Positions 54,901-64,000 of a DNA stretch of 64,000 nucleotides are shown in pieces. The DNA lies in NCBI GenBank assembly GCA_020746875.1, contig JAGTJL010000017.1, forward strand, positions 372,001-436,000. The letters run 5' to 3'. A program made the position numbers and the translations under genes. The stretch comes from Rhexocercosporidium sp. MPI-PUGE-AT-0058. Its lineage: Eukaryota; Ascomycota; Leotiomycetes; Helotiales. Numbering within the stretch: the first letter of the stretch is position 1; each line of letters begins with the position of its first letter. The notes under the pieces were generated by a model, which saw only the letters and a list, made by a program, of their open reading frames with translations, made no database searches and was not told the DNA's origin.

Positions 54901-55677
54901 CGATTATATTACTACTTAATTACTTATTAATAATGCTTAAGGTTTAGCTTTAAATAATAATATTATTGACGACGATTTAAATATATATTTTAAAGAAAAA
55001 GAAAAAGATTTAGACGAATTAAGTCAATATTTAAAAGAGAAAAGATCCTCTTAATAAGTAAGTTTTCTTATTCTCTTATTTTTTAAAGAATATTTACTAA
55101 TATTATTTATTTAAATAAAACCTTTATTTTATTAATTAATTAATAAAAATAAATACCTTATATTATCTTTATTAACGAAATCCTATTTATAAATTCCGAT
55201 AACCTCGGCTTCTTTAGAACGATTTTTTAGTTAAGAAGTTATAATTATAAATAAGGATCGAAATAGACTTAATAAAGATACTTTTGAGTATATAATTAGT
55301 TTTAAAAGTTAAGGGTTATTTAAAGAAAATTCAGATATTTAAGTTAATAATAATAAGGCAATAGAAGATTATTTTGAAATTAATTAAGTAATATAATTAG
55401 TTTTATTAGTTTTAAATTATTATATAAATATATATATCGTTTCTTTATATAAGTTTATTAAATAATAATTTTATAATTATTAAAAGTAAGGTAATTTACT
55501 TTCGCTTTAAAATACTAACTTAGGGTTATATATAATTAATGATTAATCATAATTAATTATAATTATTAATTAAATTAAATCATAATTAAGGTAAAAATCT
55601 ATTAATTAAATCAAATTAAATCAAATCATAATTAATTGATTATTAATTGATTAATATGATTTTTTTTGGTTACGCTG
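51962..55677 (+). mobile_element. hAT transposon of autonomous length (3716 bp), RIP-decayed
   Basis: Ends CAGCGTGACCAATGATTTG and (inverted) CAGCGTAACCAAAAAAAATC, with a perfect TTTCTAAC duplication at 51954-51961 and 55678-55685. Subterminal AATCAAATC arrays and a GGCTATTAAT word resemble those of the two short hAT elements. Transposase remnants are on +. Confidence 0.93.
53100..54560 (+). pseudogene. hAT transposase remnant
   Basis: Recognisable pieces in order: ATTDVFTRQRASKK near 53150; the catalytic-region motif ITRDNASSNDTLI near 53830; a VLNLVI-like stretch near 53935 followed by DILKALLKDVYNDLDN-like text; and RSSTYNMLKEFNNLWPAIK-like text near 54290-54350. These match the RNase-H-like domain and the region after it in fungal hAT transposases. 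The frame is broken by many TAA/TAG codons. Confidence 0.8.
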
Positions 55678-55685
55678 TTTCTAAC

Positions 55686-57439
55686 ACAACTCTCTCTTTA
55701 CTTTATTTAAGCCTCTTATTATACTAGAGATTATTGTCAGACTTATAGCTGCTATAGCTCGCAAATTTATACTCTTTAGGGAGAAGAGAACTAAGAGCTA
55801 AGTCACAATAGAGAAAGGTAAAAGAAAGATTTAAAAATTATAATAGAAGAACCTATATAATAATGTAAAGGTACGCTCTTCGTTCCTAGCTACCTCGAGA
55901 TATAAAAGAGTCATTTAATTTAAGATGTTTTTAAGAAGACTTTTATTCTCACTCGTTTGCTGGTATTCTTTGGCGGTTTTACCGATGTCGAACCCTAGTA
56001 AGCTGGTACGGCAAATATGGCCGCCCTCCCCCCTAAAGTCCTTATCCTCTATTCCATTGTCTTCTAATCTATTATCCTCTATTCATTTGTCCTCAATCGT
56101 TGTCGTAAATCGTTGTCGTAAATCGTTGTCGTAAATCGTTGTCGTCAATATCTAAGTCGGGAATTCTCTTGTCCTTAGAATGCCCTTGCCCCCCTAAGTC
56201 CTCTATATCGTCCCTAAAGTCCATAATCTTGATGATTCTTACAGGGGGCATATTCTGGCTCTCACACTTAATCCGCTGTCTACCTATCCCACCATAACCG
56301 CCTTCACTTTAATGATGGCTATCTATTTAATTTGGCGTATGCTCAAATAATTCTTCCTTTAACTCATGCTCTTCTCCTTCCTTCTACAGAGTTCTATCTT
56401 TCCCCGTCTCCCTCCCGCCTATCTTTCACTCATTCCCTCTCGATCGTCTCTTCATTCATATCCTTATTTATATCATAAAGACCGTTTATATACATATAAT
56501 CTACGTTAACGGCATTTTTATAAGATTCTTTGTCCTTGCCTTTCGTTCATATATTTAGCAATTTATTAAATACGTCGTTTTCTTACTATATAAAGTCCTA
56601 GTTTATTTACAAATCCTTTACCGTCACTCGTCACTTAAGCCATAAACACTAGCAGGCCTCATTATATAGATAATAAATATTACCGCTAACGTTTATAGCT
56701 TCGGCGCGATGGGCCTTGCTGGGAGGATCCATTGATGTCACCATGGTCAGCAACGCATCACTATGCTTCACGCCAATATTGACAGTCGAATATATATCCA
56801 ACGACAAGGGGAGGCTGGATCCCTCGCCGATGACTAATAATCCTCAGGCAACATTTCATATTTCTTATGGAAAGATTCCTCTGTGATAAGTTATGTTAAT
56901 CGGATAGCCTGATCTTTAATGATGCGAGATAGCAGATCTCTTCTATCGAAGGTTTCGTAAAAGGCTATTAGGACAGATCGATCTGCCAGACTCTGTAATT
57001 AATAAGCTAGACGAGACAACGATCTATCGCATCGCAGTATAACGGGATGCTGACCTTCGAGATCATCTATATGACGTTAATAGCCACCCCAAAACATGAT
57101 AAGGGCATAATAAGGGGACGCATAGTAACGGTAGACATATAATAGCGAGCATACCGGCGGGTACGATAGTACGGCAACAGCCATCTTAAGGCATAATAGG
57201 CGGGCATAAAGTCGGGACTAGCCATCGTAAGTTAAGCTTTCGCGAGCTTAGCGCCCATATATATGAATTTTGTATTAATCCGATCGGTGAGGAGCGCAGG
57301 GTAAGCTTATTACGAGCTTGCTTTTGTATCGAACTTATATTAAATAAAGTAGTAGTAGCTTTAATCTTAAAATTTTATTACTTTAAGAAAATAAATTTAA
57401 TGACCCTTTAATATTAATCGCTATTCATAGACTCCGAAA
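55686..57439. other. Region without a supported gene, with a minisatellite
   Basis: The frame at 55925-56134 (+) is largely built of CTATTC/CATTGTC words and the 13-bp repeat, so it is not taken as a gene. 56700-56900 has normal composition but no motif. AT content rises again toward 57440. Confidence 0.4.
56098..56149. repeat. Minisatellite, 13 bp x 4
   Basis: Three perfect units of CGTTGTCGTAAAT and a fourth ending TCAAT. Confidence 0.95.
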
Positions 57440-59677
57440 ATGCCCTTCTGCGCGACATGTAATAATATGGACTTTCTTAACTTGCTTAACATCTGCCTTT
57501 CGTAATATCGAGATAAATAATAAGCTTTATCCGACGACAAGACTTATAATAACAAATTTAATAATTATAAAGGATCCGAAGCTAAGTACTACGGTAATAT
57601 TTTCGAGATTAAGAAATCAAGTAAAGATTGCAGTCTTTGCGATATTATATATCAAACTTTTAAAAGAATTAATATTTAAGATAAAGAAGTTGTAAAAGAG
57701 TTGCAGATTATATTTCGTATATCCGGCAGTAAGATTTAAGCATGTTATAATATAGGTGCTAAAGAAGGATTAATTAACTTATACGGCTTAGATGTGTATA
57801 TAAATAAGGCTAATAGCGAGTATTACTCTTAATAATTATATAATAGAGCTTATTTTTTTATATAATAAAAGAGCTTTTCCGGGATATTTAAATAAAAGAA
57901 GATAATTCGCCGCTTATTTTAAAGATAATAAAGAAGGACCTTACCTCCGAAAGATCATTTGAGATTACTTCCCGCTAGTTAAAGAATTGCGTAAAGAGCT
58001 ATTCCTCTTGCAAGCCTCCTATTAAGTTCTAGTAACCGCTCAAACGGCTAATTTACGTTGGCAATAAAAACTCTAAATCCCTTACTAGTAAAAACCTTCT
58101 CCGATCTCTAATACACGGAATAAGTTTCTCTAAGCTACCGCTGGAAAGAAAAGCCTTCGATGAAACTTATTAATAATACTATGAATGCGCTGAAGAATAG
58201 AATACCTTTAAGTGATTTCGATGCTACAATTCGAGACGCCGTGGTAATCATTAAAGCTCTGGGGATTTCGTATATCTGGATCGATGCATTTTATATCCTC
58301 CAAGATAATAACGAATAAAACGAAGAGGTTTTTAAGATAAATAAAATCTATGAAAGATTAATAATAACTCTTATTTTTATCAGTTTAAATTTTATAAAGA
58401 ATAGATTTCTAAAGGAATGCTATCTCAATTATATCCTTATTATATATTCCACTGACTTAGCGGAAGATTATAAAGCTAAATTATTCGTATTACTAGAATA
58501 AGACGATAGTAAACGCGAATATAACAGGCCTTGGAGTAATCGGGGATAAACGATGCAAGAAAGGCTATTTCCTAATCGCTTACTTTATTATATATCCTCA
58601 TAAATTATCTGGAAATACTATAAGGAACAGAGATTCGAAAGGAGTGTAATAAAACGTGTCGAAGATAAGATAACTGAAACTTTAACTTATTTAGATTACG
58701 GCGATATTGTATTTAGATCTGGATTTCTCTAGCAATTACTGGCATTCCTGAAATTTAAAAGATTTAAAGCTTATTTACTTATTAGCTTGGATTATCCATT
58801 ACTGTCAGACTTAAAGATATTTCGCTTATAGTACGATCTAATCGAGGATTATACTCCGAGAAAGTTTACAGATATTAGTAATCGTCTCGTGGCCATCTCG
58901 AGCTTAGCTAGAATGTATAGCGCAATGATTCGAAACCCCATATACGTGGCTGGGCTGTGGAAAGAGGACTTCATTCGGGGGCTTTTATGGTATATTAAAG
59001 GTGCAACGCTTACTCCTAAAAGCTCTGCAGATAATATCTTAACTTCTTAAAAATTTCTTTTATCTTAGAGCTAAGCCGGTATTAGATATGAGGTTGTTAA
59101 AAATAACTTGAAGATTAATAATAATCTTTATACTTTATTAAATGTCGAGGTTATATATATTATTCTTATTAACCCACGAGATCTATTTAATATTGTGGGG
59201 AGTAGTAGTGTTATTATAACTGGCCTTATAAGAAGACTACTAAGGCTTTATAATAAGGAATAGACATTAGAAAAAGCATCGATATCGAAACTTAAGCGCT
59301 ATATTTCTGAAATTGTCGACGAGAAGACTTAAGGAAGTATAGCTTATAAATACTCTTCTTTACCCGGGGGTTATTTTAGTATTCTGCAGATGCTTAGAGG
59401 TATAGGTTTACTGCATTTTCTTATATTGGAAGTTATAAGTGATAGTCTAAATGGTATTAATGTATATCGTCGAGCTGGGATACTCAAGCTCCGGTATATT
59501 AATCCTTTATATTACATATCGCCTGAGCTTATTACTAAAATAAAGAAGATGGAAAGTTCAATTCCTAAGCGGCTCGGTCTGCGTAAGAAGCCGCGCAATT
59601 TGCGGGTGCCTCTTAACGCTGTATTTATAGAAGTAAAGAAGGGGAACTGGGTGAAGGAAATAGTGATAATAAAATAA
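57440..59677 (+). pseudogene. HET-domain (heterokaryon incompatibility) gene, decayed
   Basis: HET proteins trigger cell death after fusion of unlike fungal cells. The remnant starts at ATG 57440 with MPFCATCNNMDFL. The HET domain follows near 58130-58320: VSLSYRWKEKPSMKL, ATIRDAVVIIKALGISYIWI and DAFYILQD (the family has WVDALCI at that point). Then come ERLFPNRLLYY, YTPRKFTDISNRLVAISSLA and YVAGLWKEDFIRGLLWY. The last 95 codons (59390-59677) are fully open. Stops upstream are mostly TAG/TAA/TGA at Trp or Gln positions. The size is normal for the family. Confidence 0.87.
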
Positions 59678-59900
59678 TAATTTAAGCGAGAGCTGAAACT
59701 CTATCTTATATCCATGGCTTTGTTCATGAACTTTGGCAGTTTTACAGAAAAGTAACTGAATAGAATAAGGCTAGGTAGGTTTTATTAAGGCCCCTCCCGC
59801 CATCAGCATTCAATAAGTTATCTTTAAGATCTCGATAATCCTTGAAATATAACTCGTCCAGTTGCTAGGCTGACTCTGAGGGTCTAGCCTTAAGTGAAAC

Positions 59901-59966
59901 ATCTGCTCTTCTGAAACGTCGATTCCCAGGACGACTCGTGGGACTTGCCGTCCATTTAAAAGACAG
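59901..59966 (+). repeat. 66-bp dispersed repeat, copy 2
   Basis: Partner of 4173-4238 (64 of 66 identical). After GACAG the sequence continues GTCTTGAGAC, unlike copy 1. It lies at the right edge of the decayed block. Confidence 0.85.
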
Positions 59967-60096
59967 GTCTTGAGACATCTAATAGATAAACATAATTCCT
60001 AGTCGCATCCCGGAACCAGCGAAGCATAGAGTGAATAGCCTCTGTGAGCTCGCTGCTATTTAATTAGTCGATACAACAAGCGTCTACCAAAAAGTA

Positions 60097-60556
60097 TTGC
60101 AACCCGTCACGCCTACCCATCATCATCATCAAAAGAACTCGATCGATACGAATGAGAGATTCTTAGATGAGATGGAGGAATCTTCCGAGACAACAGCAGA
60201 GAATCAGATAGCTCCGCAAGAGAGCGATACCATAGAGGTCCTATGGCCAGCTGGTGTGGAACGAGTAGCGCAAAGCGACCCGCGATCCGGACACGTCAAC
60301 AAGAACGACAAAAAATGAAGCCATCACGAGAGAGTTCTCCGACTCTCCAGGAACGTCAATGAATAAGACACACAAGACCCTACCGGCACGAAAGCGAGCC
60401 AGGAAGGACACAGAAGCAACCGGAGGCGTCAATTGGGACGGCGCTTTCGAGTTTACCGGCGGCAACGGAGGTAGAGGGACATGGCTAGAGGAAATGGCCT
60501 GGCTGATTGCAGAACTGAAAACAGGTCAAGAGGAACTCAAGGTTGCCCACATATGA
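60097..60556 (+). pseudogene. Possible broken gene of unknown function
   Basis: Two consecutive frames, 60097-60318 and a second open from about 60290 to TGA at 60554-60556, look protein-like but need a frame change to join. The first carries a short His run and an acidic stretch (DEMEESSETTAENQ). The second is basic, then Gly-rich (FTGGNGGRGTW), and ends in a coil-like WLEEMAWLIAELKTGQEEL. The pattern recalls small retroelement gag-like or DNA-associated proteins, but I cannot assign it. No splice sites clearly join the halves. Confidence 0.3.
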
Positions 60557-60772
60557 GAAGTACCTTGTGGTTTATTTTGTATTCCTACACCATTTAAAAA
60601 CTTCGTTTATTAGGTTGGGGCGTTCACGGAATTCATTAATCTTTAAACAGAATAGCTCTATGGCCACCTCAGTGCCAAAATATAAAAATACAAATATCTG
60701 TTGCCCCAGAATACAGTAATACAATCCTCTCCTTCAGAACTCTTCACGAGACGCCAGCAGAATAGCAGAATA

Positions 60773-62325
60773 TCAGAGCGATCTAAAACTACCCTTTTGG
60801 GAGAACGACCCGGCTGTTGATGTTATGTTCACCTCGTCCGCCCTCGATATACCCTCCGAAAATCCATCCCCGAGTATGTCCTTCTGGCTCTCATTATCGG
60901 TGCATGTCTGCTGTTTGATCTTTCGGGGGATGCCACTCTTCCTGTGTCCATCATACAAGTCAAGGTCGTATTCTTCGGTCAATGTACGAGATATAGTATT
61001 AGCGGTCTTCGTATTGGATGGCGCTGTGATGGCTGTTGAGTGGTAGCTACTCCCAATCACCTTTGGGAGATAGCGTCGAAGAAAAGGTTTAAAGCTGGAA
61101 AAGCAAGCACAAATGATTCCTAGAAACACTTCCACAACGCTAACGTTTTATTAGTGCTAAAACTCTGTAGTGTTGTGGAGGCAAAGGAGAAATAAGCTTA
61201 CGACCATACTGTGTTCTCAGCCCCCATCCATGTGAAATCCGGAGAACGAATGAGGTCCATGATGGTCTTCAGCCGAATACAACTAACGATGCAAACACTC
61301 GTAGAAATTAGCCATTTGTTTGATTTGCAAGCATATACAAAAAGGAGCAAGCCTACAGTGTCCCAGTCATAAAGAGACCAGCTAATGCCACCTTTTGTTT
61401 CATTGGCAATTTCAGCTTCCGTACCAGCGCTATCGGCAGGACCAGCATTGCAACATCAGTTGCGATGTTGATTGAACCATGTGTCATGAGAATTTTGGAC
61501 ACGTTGATGCATTTCCCTCCGGTAATCGTAAGATCCCAGTTTTTGGCAATAGGCTGGCAGTTGAAGATAAATTCGAATGACCCAAGAAAAGAGTATAGGA
61601 CTGTTGTTATTATGACCACCCATACTGCGATTCGGAATGGTCGATATGGCGAGAGCCGGAGGTAGAGTAGTAGTATTGATAATTTGACACACATAAAGGA
61701 CATGCCATAGAAAACTCCAGTAATCGCACCTATCTAAGAACAACGTCAGGGAATAGTAAAGATTGGCATAGAAGGGTCTTATCTGGCTCTGGACTCTAGT
61801 AACAATTAACTTACTCGTAAGAAATGAGGACTAAACGTTGTAAATGGAACATCCCACATATGGACACCGAGGCCGAGATGGGTTACTTTACAGCCGAGAG
61901 TTAACAAGAACCAGTTGAACGCACTATAAGTATTTACTCACAAATTATGAGAGGAACAATGTAGCCAATCGCCAAAATCTATCAGACAGGAAGCATAAGC
62001 GTTCGTTCTGTGCGTGTATTTTTGTGATTTATCGAAGACTCATACCCATGCAAAGATTATCGCGTCTAAAACCAATTAATGCAGGCACTCAGTATCTTTG
62101 ACAGTAAAGAAACTTACAATCGTCAGTCCCAACATTCCGAACGATCACCACTCTTGTATAGACTCGTAGAAGTAGAACTATAGTTGCTAGCGGGAACAAG
62201 ATTGCAATTGTAAGAATGACCCGGTCTCCTTGAGATTCCGGATTCTCAAAGTTCGGAATGACTCCAGGTGGCGGGGGCAAGGCGCCAACGATTCCATCTC
62301 TCTCGTCTTTGAGGATAAAACCCAT
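60773..62325 (-). CDS. Fungal rhodopsin-domain (Pth11/SAT4-like) integral membrane protein (386 aa)
   Basis: Seven exons: 62325-62118, 62065-62046 (20 nt), 61978-61942, 61885-61815, 61733-61357, 61282-61202 and 61139-60773. All six introns keep phase, mostly with GTAAGT, GTATGA or GTGAGT donors. The total is 1161 nt. The order is typical of the family: PPPPGVIPNFENP before the first helix (ILFPLATIVLLLRVYTR), D-D-Y-A at the first junction, LTHLGLGVHMWDVPF, GMSFMCVKLSILLLYLRL, FIFNCQPIAKNWD with GKCIN (a conserved Cys pair outside the membrane), DVAMLVLPI, LAGLFMTGTL and FTWMGAENTVWS. A Ser/Thr-rich cytoplasmic tail of about 100 aa ends it. These seven-helix proteins are thought to sense surface cues; the ligand is unknown. 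The exon structure is the only reading that keeps all seven helices. Confidence 0.88.
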
Positions 62326-64000
62326 CGCGCCAACGAGCCAGGAAGAATACTGAGCACAACAAACTCGTCGGAACAGAGAAGTGTTTTGGTATTGAATTAT
62401 GATCTGCAGGGCAATCGGAACACAGGAAGGAGTGAAAGATGCTCGATTGGTCTTGCAAAACTGACTTTTGAATATTGAATAGATATAAGAAACGATTCTC
62501 GAATGCAACGTGAACAAAGTCAGCAGCCACTATCCACCCACCAAAAAGCCGTGGTAGCCATTGGCAAGGGATGACCATCCGGGAAAGACACCGCAGTCGA
62601 TCAGAGATTAAAATGGAGGGTGTGCTTGTCTCCTATTTGATCATCACAATAAAAAGAAAAATCGCAACACCCCCCTTCCCCCTCAAAAAACGTCGAGAAA
62701 ATACTTCGTAGACAGGCAACGGACTGCTTTGGCTCCGAGTTCTAGATTATCTGTGTTGCCGCAAACGCCACAGCTATCACTGGATGCTTCCCGGCCAGTC
62801 CTTTCGTTCAGTCACCTCTCCTCAAGTGGAAGCGAACGACCTCTTCGTCGTCTTGATCGGACAATGCAGACGCATCGATAATCCGCGGAAGCGGATAATT
62901 ATCCTGCAAGTTGCACGCGCATTGCGGTGAAGGGCGCATCGAAGGATTCGAGGGGCTGATAATCTCGTGTCGCAAGAGATCCAAAAGGACGGGACAGCCA
63001 ATGCAAAGAGACGGCACCAGCCCAATTAGCCAAATTACTTCGTACAGGGATAATAATCTGAAATTTTACGTCTGTGCTAAATGACCCGGATTTTACTTGT
63101 TACGGAAGAGAGAGAATAAATAAACCAGATTAGTTCATTGGATAATACCCCATGTAAAGTGGAATATGCTAGTACTCCGCACAGACGCAAAAGGTGGGAT
63201 GATTAAGCCCTGTACTGTACCAAGTACGAGGAGAAGGCAGCAGGGGCCAAGCCACCCAATATGCCGGGCCGAGGAAAGGCTTAGAAAATGGTTGGACTAC
63301 AGGGACCCCTATTGCTGAATGCGACAAAATGCCGCAGACTTATTAGCCACATATTAAAGGAGCCAATGATTAGGACCTAACACGAAAGTTTGCCTTGACC
63401 TCATTTGAGTTTGAAGCCGCTAACGCGTCGTTCTACGGAAGACTTCCCCGTCGCGCCACATTACGCCACCGTCTTCAACAGAGGAACTAAGAGCTTGTTA
63501 CCATCGAAAACAAGGCGATGATCGATTAACGTGCCTTAGGGCGGCTGATTGCTATATCTAAACCTGCGTGGTATTACACCGATTGGCTAGGGCTTGAAGA
63601 TAAGCTGCGAAATAAGCCCCGCAATCCAGCTTTTACAATCCCTTTCTACATTGTTTCGGAATACTTGGAAACTGCTTAAATAAGGTAAGAAACATTGCTT
63701 TTTCTCCCCGGAAGTCTAAGCTAAATGATCATTAGTATGTAATAAAGCCTCTGGGAATGCTGTAGACCCTAAGAATCGTTTGCAAAAGAAAGTCGCGAAC
63801 AGGCTTTAGCAGACCTTGAAATAGCAGAGATTCCGAACCTTAGCACGAAGGGACTGTACACACCCCCGAAATAGGTGATTTTACTTGAATTCTGGCACTC
63901 GCTATTCGTAATCATCTTCCGTGTGCCTACAGAATGCTGTCGGTAAATCCCTGGTCAAGCCGAGCTGGTGCCAGCCAAGGTTTCTGGATGCCCTACTTTG
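62326..64000. other. Right-end region without a supported gene
   Basis: 62326-62640 should contain the leader and promoter of the rhodopsin-domain gene. Two overlapping frames on - at 62808-63025 are shadows of each other with no motif. 63030-64000 has ordinary composition and no recognisable gene, RNA or repeat. Confidence 0.4.

Noticed and set aside
55925..56134. 69-codon open frame on +
   Set aside because: It is made largely of simple repeats, including the 13-bp minisatellite, and shows no protein motif.
1..64000. tRNA and rRNA genes
   Set aside because: No cloverleaf-type A-box/B-box pairs or rRNA-like segments were recognised by eye; a covariance-model search would be decisive.

Overview
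The window is nuclear DNA of a filamentous ascomycete (Pezizomycotina). Short GT-AG introns of about 45-75 nt with CTAAC/CTGAC-type branch sites, Zn2Cys6 and bZIP regulators, a cytochrome P450, a PDR-type ABC transporter, RTA1, tannase and HET families, and heavy C-to-T / G-to-A decay of repeats all fit. The decay is the pattern expected of repeat-induced point mutation (RIP). No genus can be named from sequence alone.

Layout. 0.5-9 kb holds ordinary genes: a RING-type membrane protein, a secreted SnoaL-like protein, a ruined neuronal-calcium-sensor (NCS-1) gene, an RTA1-like membrane protein with a suspect N-terminus, and a Zn2Cys6 regulator. 9.3-14.1 kb holds three DNA transposons: a Tc1-like DD34E element, a small TA-flanked MITE and a Fot1/pogo-like element, all with visible terminal inverted repeats and TA duplications. 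An intact P450 gene follows at 14.3-16.1 kb. 16-21 kb is a gene graveyard: a tannase fragment, and a full-length sugar-transporter frame whose premature stops fall where tryptophans are expected. 22.0-22.7 kb is a short hAT element with a perfect 8-bp duplication. 23-31.8 kb is a healthy block: a five-exon PDR ABC transporter (1430 aa), a bZIP factor (173 aa) and a six-exon Zn2Cys6 regulator (661 aa). It ends in a C-terminal scrap of a fumarylacetoacetate-hydrolase-family gene.

From about 32.3 to 59.7 kb the DNA is very AT-rich and stop-ridden. In it can be seen a Ty3/gypsy element on +, a complete-ended Ty1/copia element on -, a second copia fragment, two solo LTRs with 5-bp duplications that escaped most of the decay, a TA-flanked 774-bp element, two further hAT elements (one 3.7 kb with transposase remnants), and a HET-domain pseudogene. 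The right end (60.7-62.3 kb) returns to normal sequence with a seven-exon rhodopsin-domain membrane protein; the last 1.7 kb shows no recognisable gene.

How it works together. The ABC transporter, bZIP and Zn2Cys6 genes are neighbours and could form a drug or stress response unit, but that is inference. No PKS, NRPS or terpene backbone gene is present, so there is no supported biosynthetic cluster. I found no convincing new defence or mobile system. The strongest odd signals are an in-frame GC-AG intron in the ABC transporter, the Trp-to-stop pattern in the sugar transporter, a 66-bp repeat that abuts the NCS-1 remnant and recurs 56 kb away, and the nested transposon strata of different RIP age.
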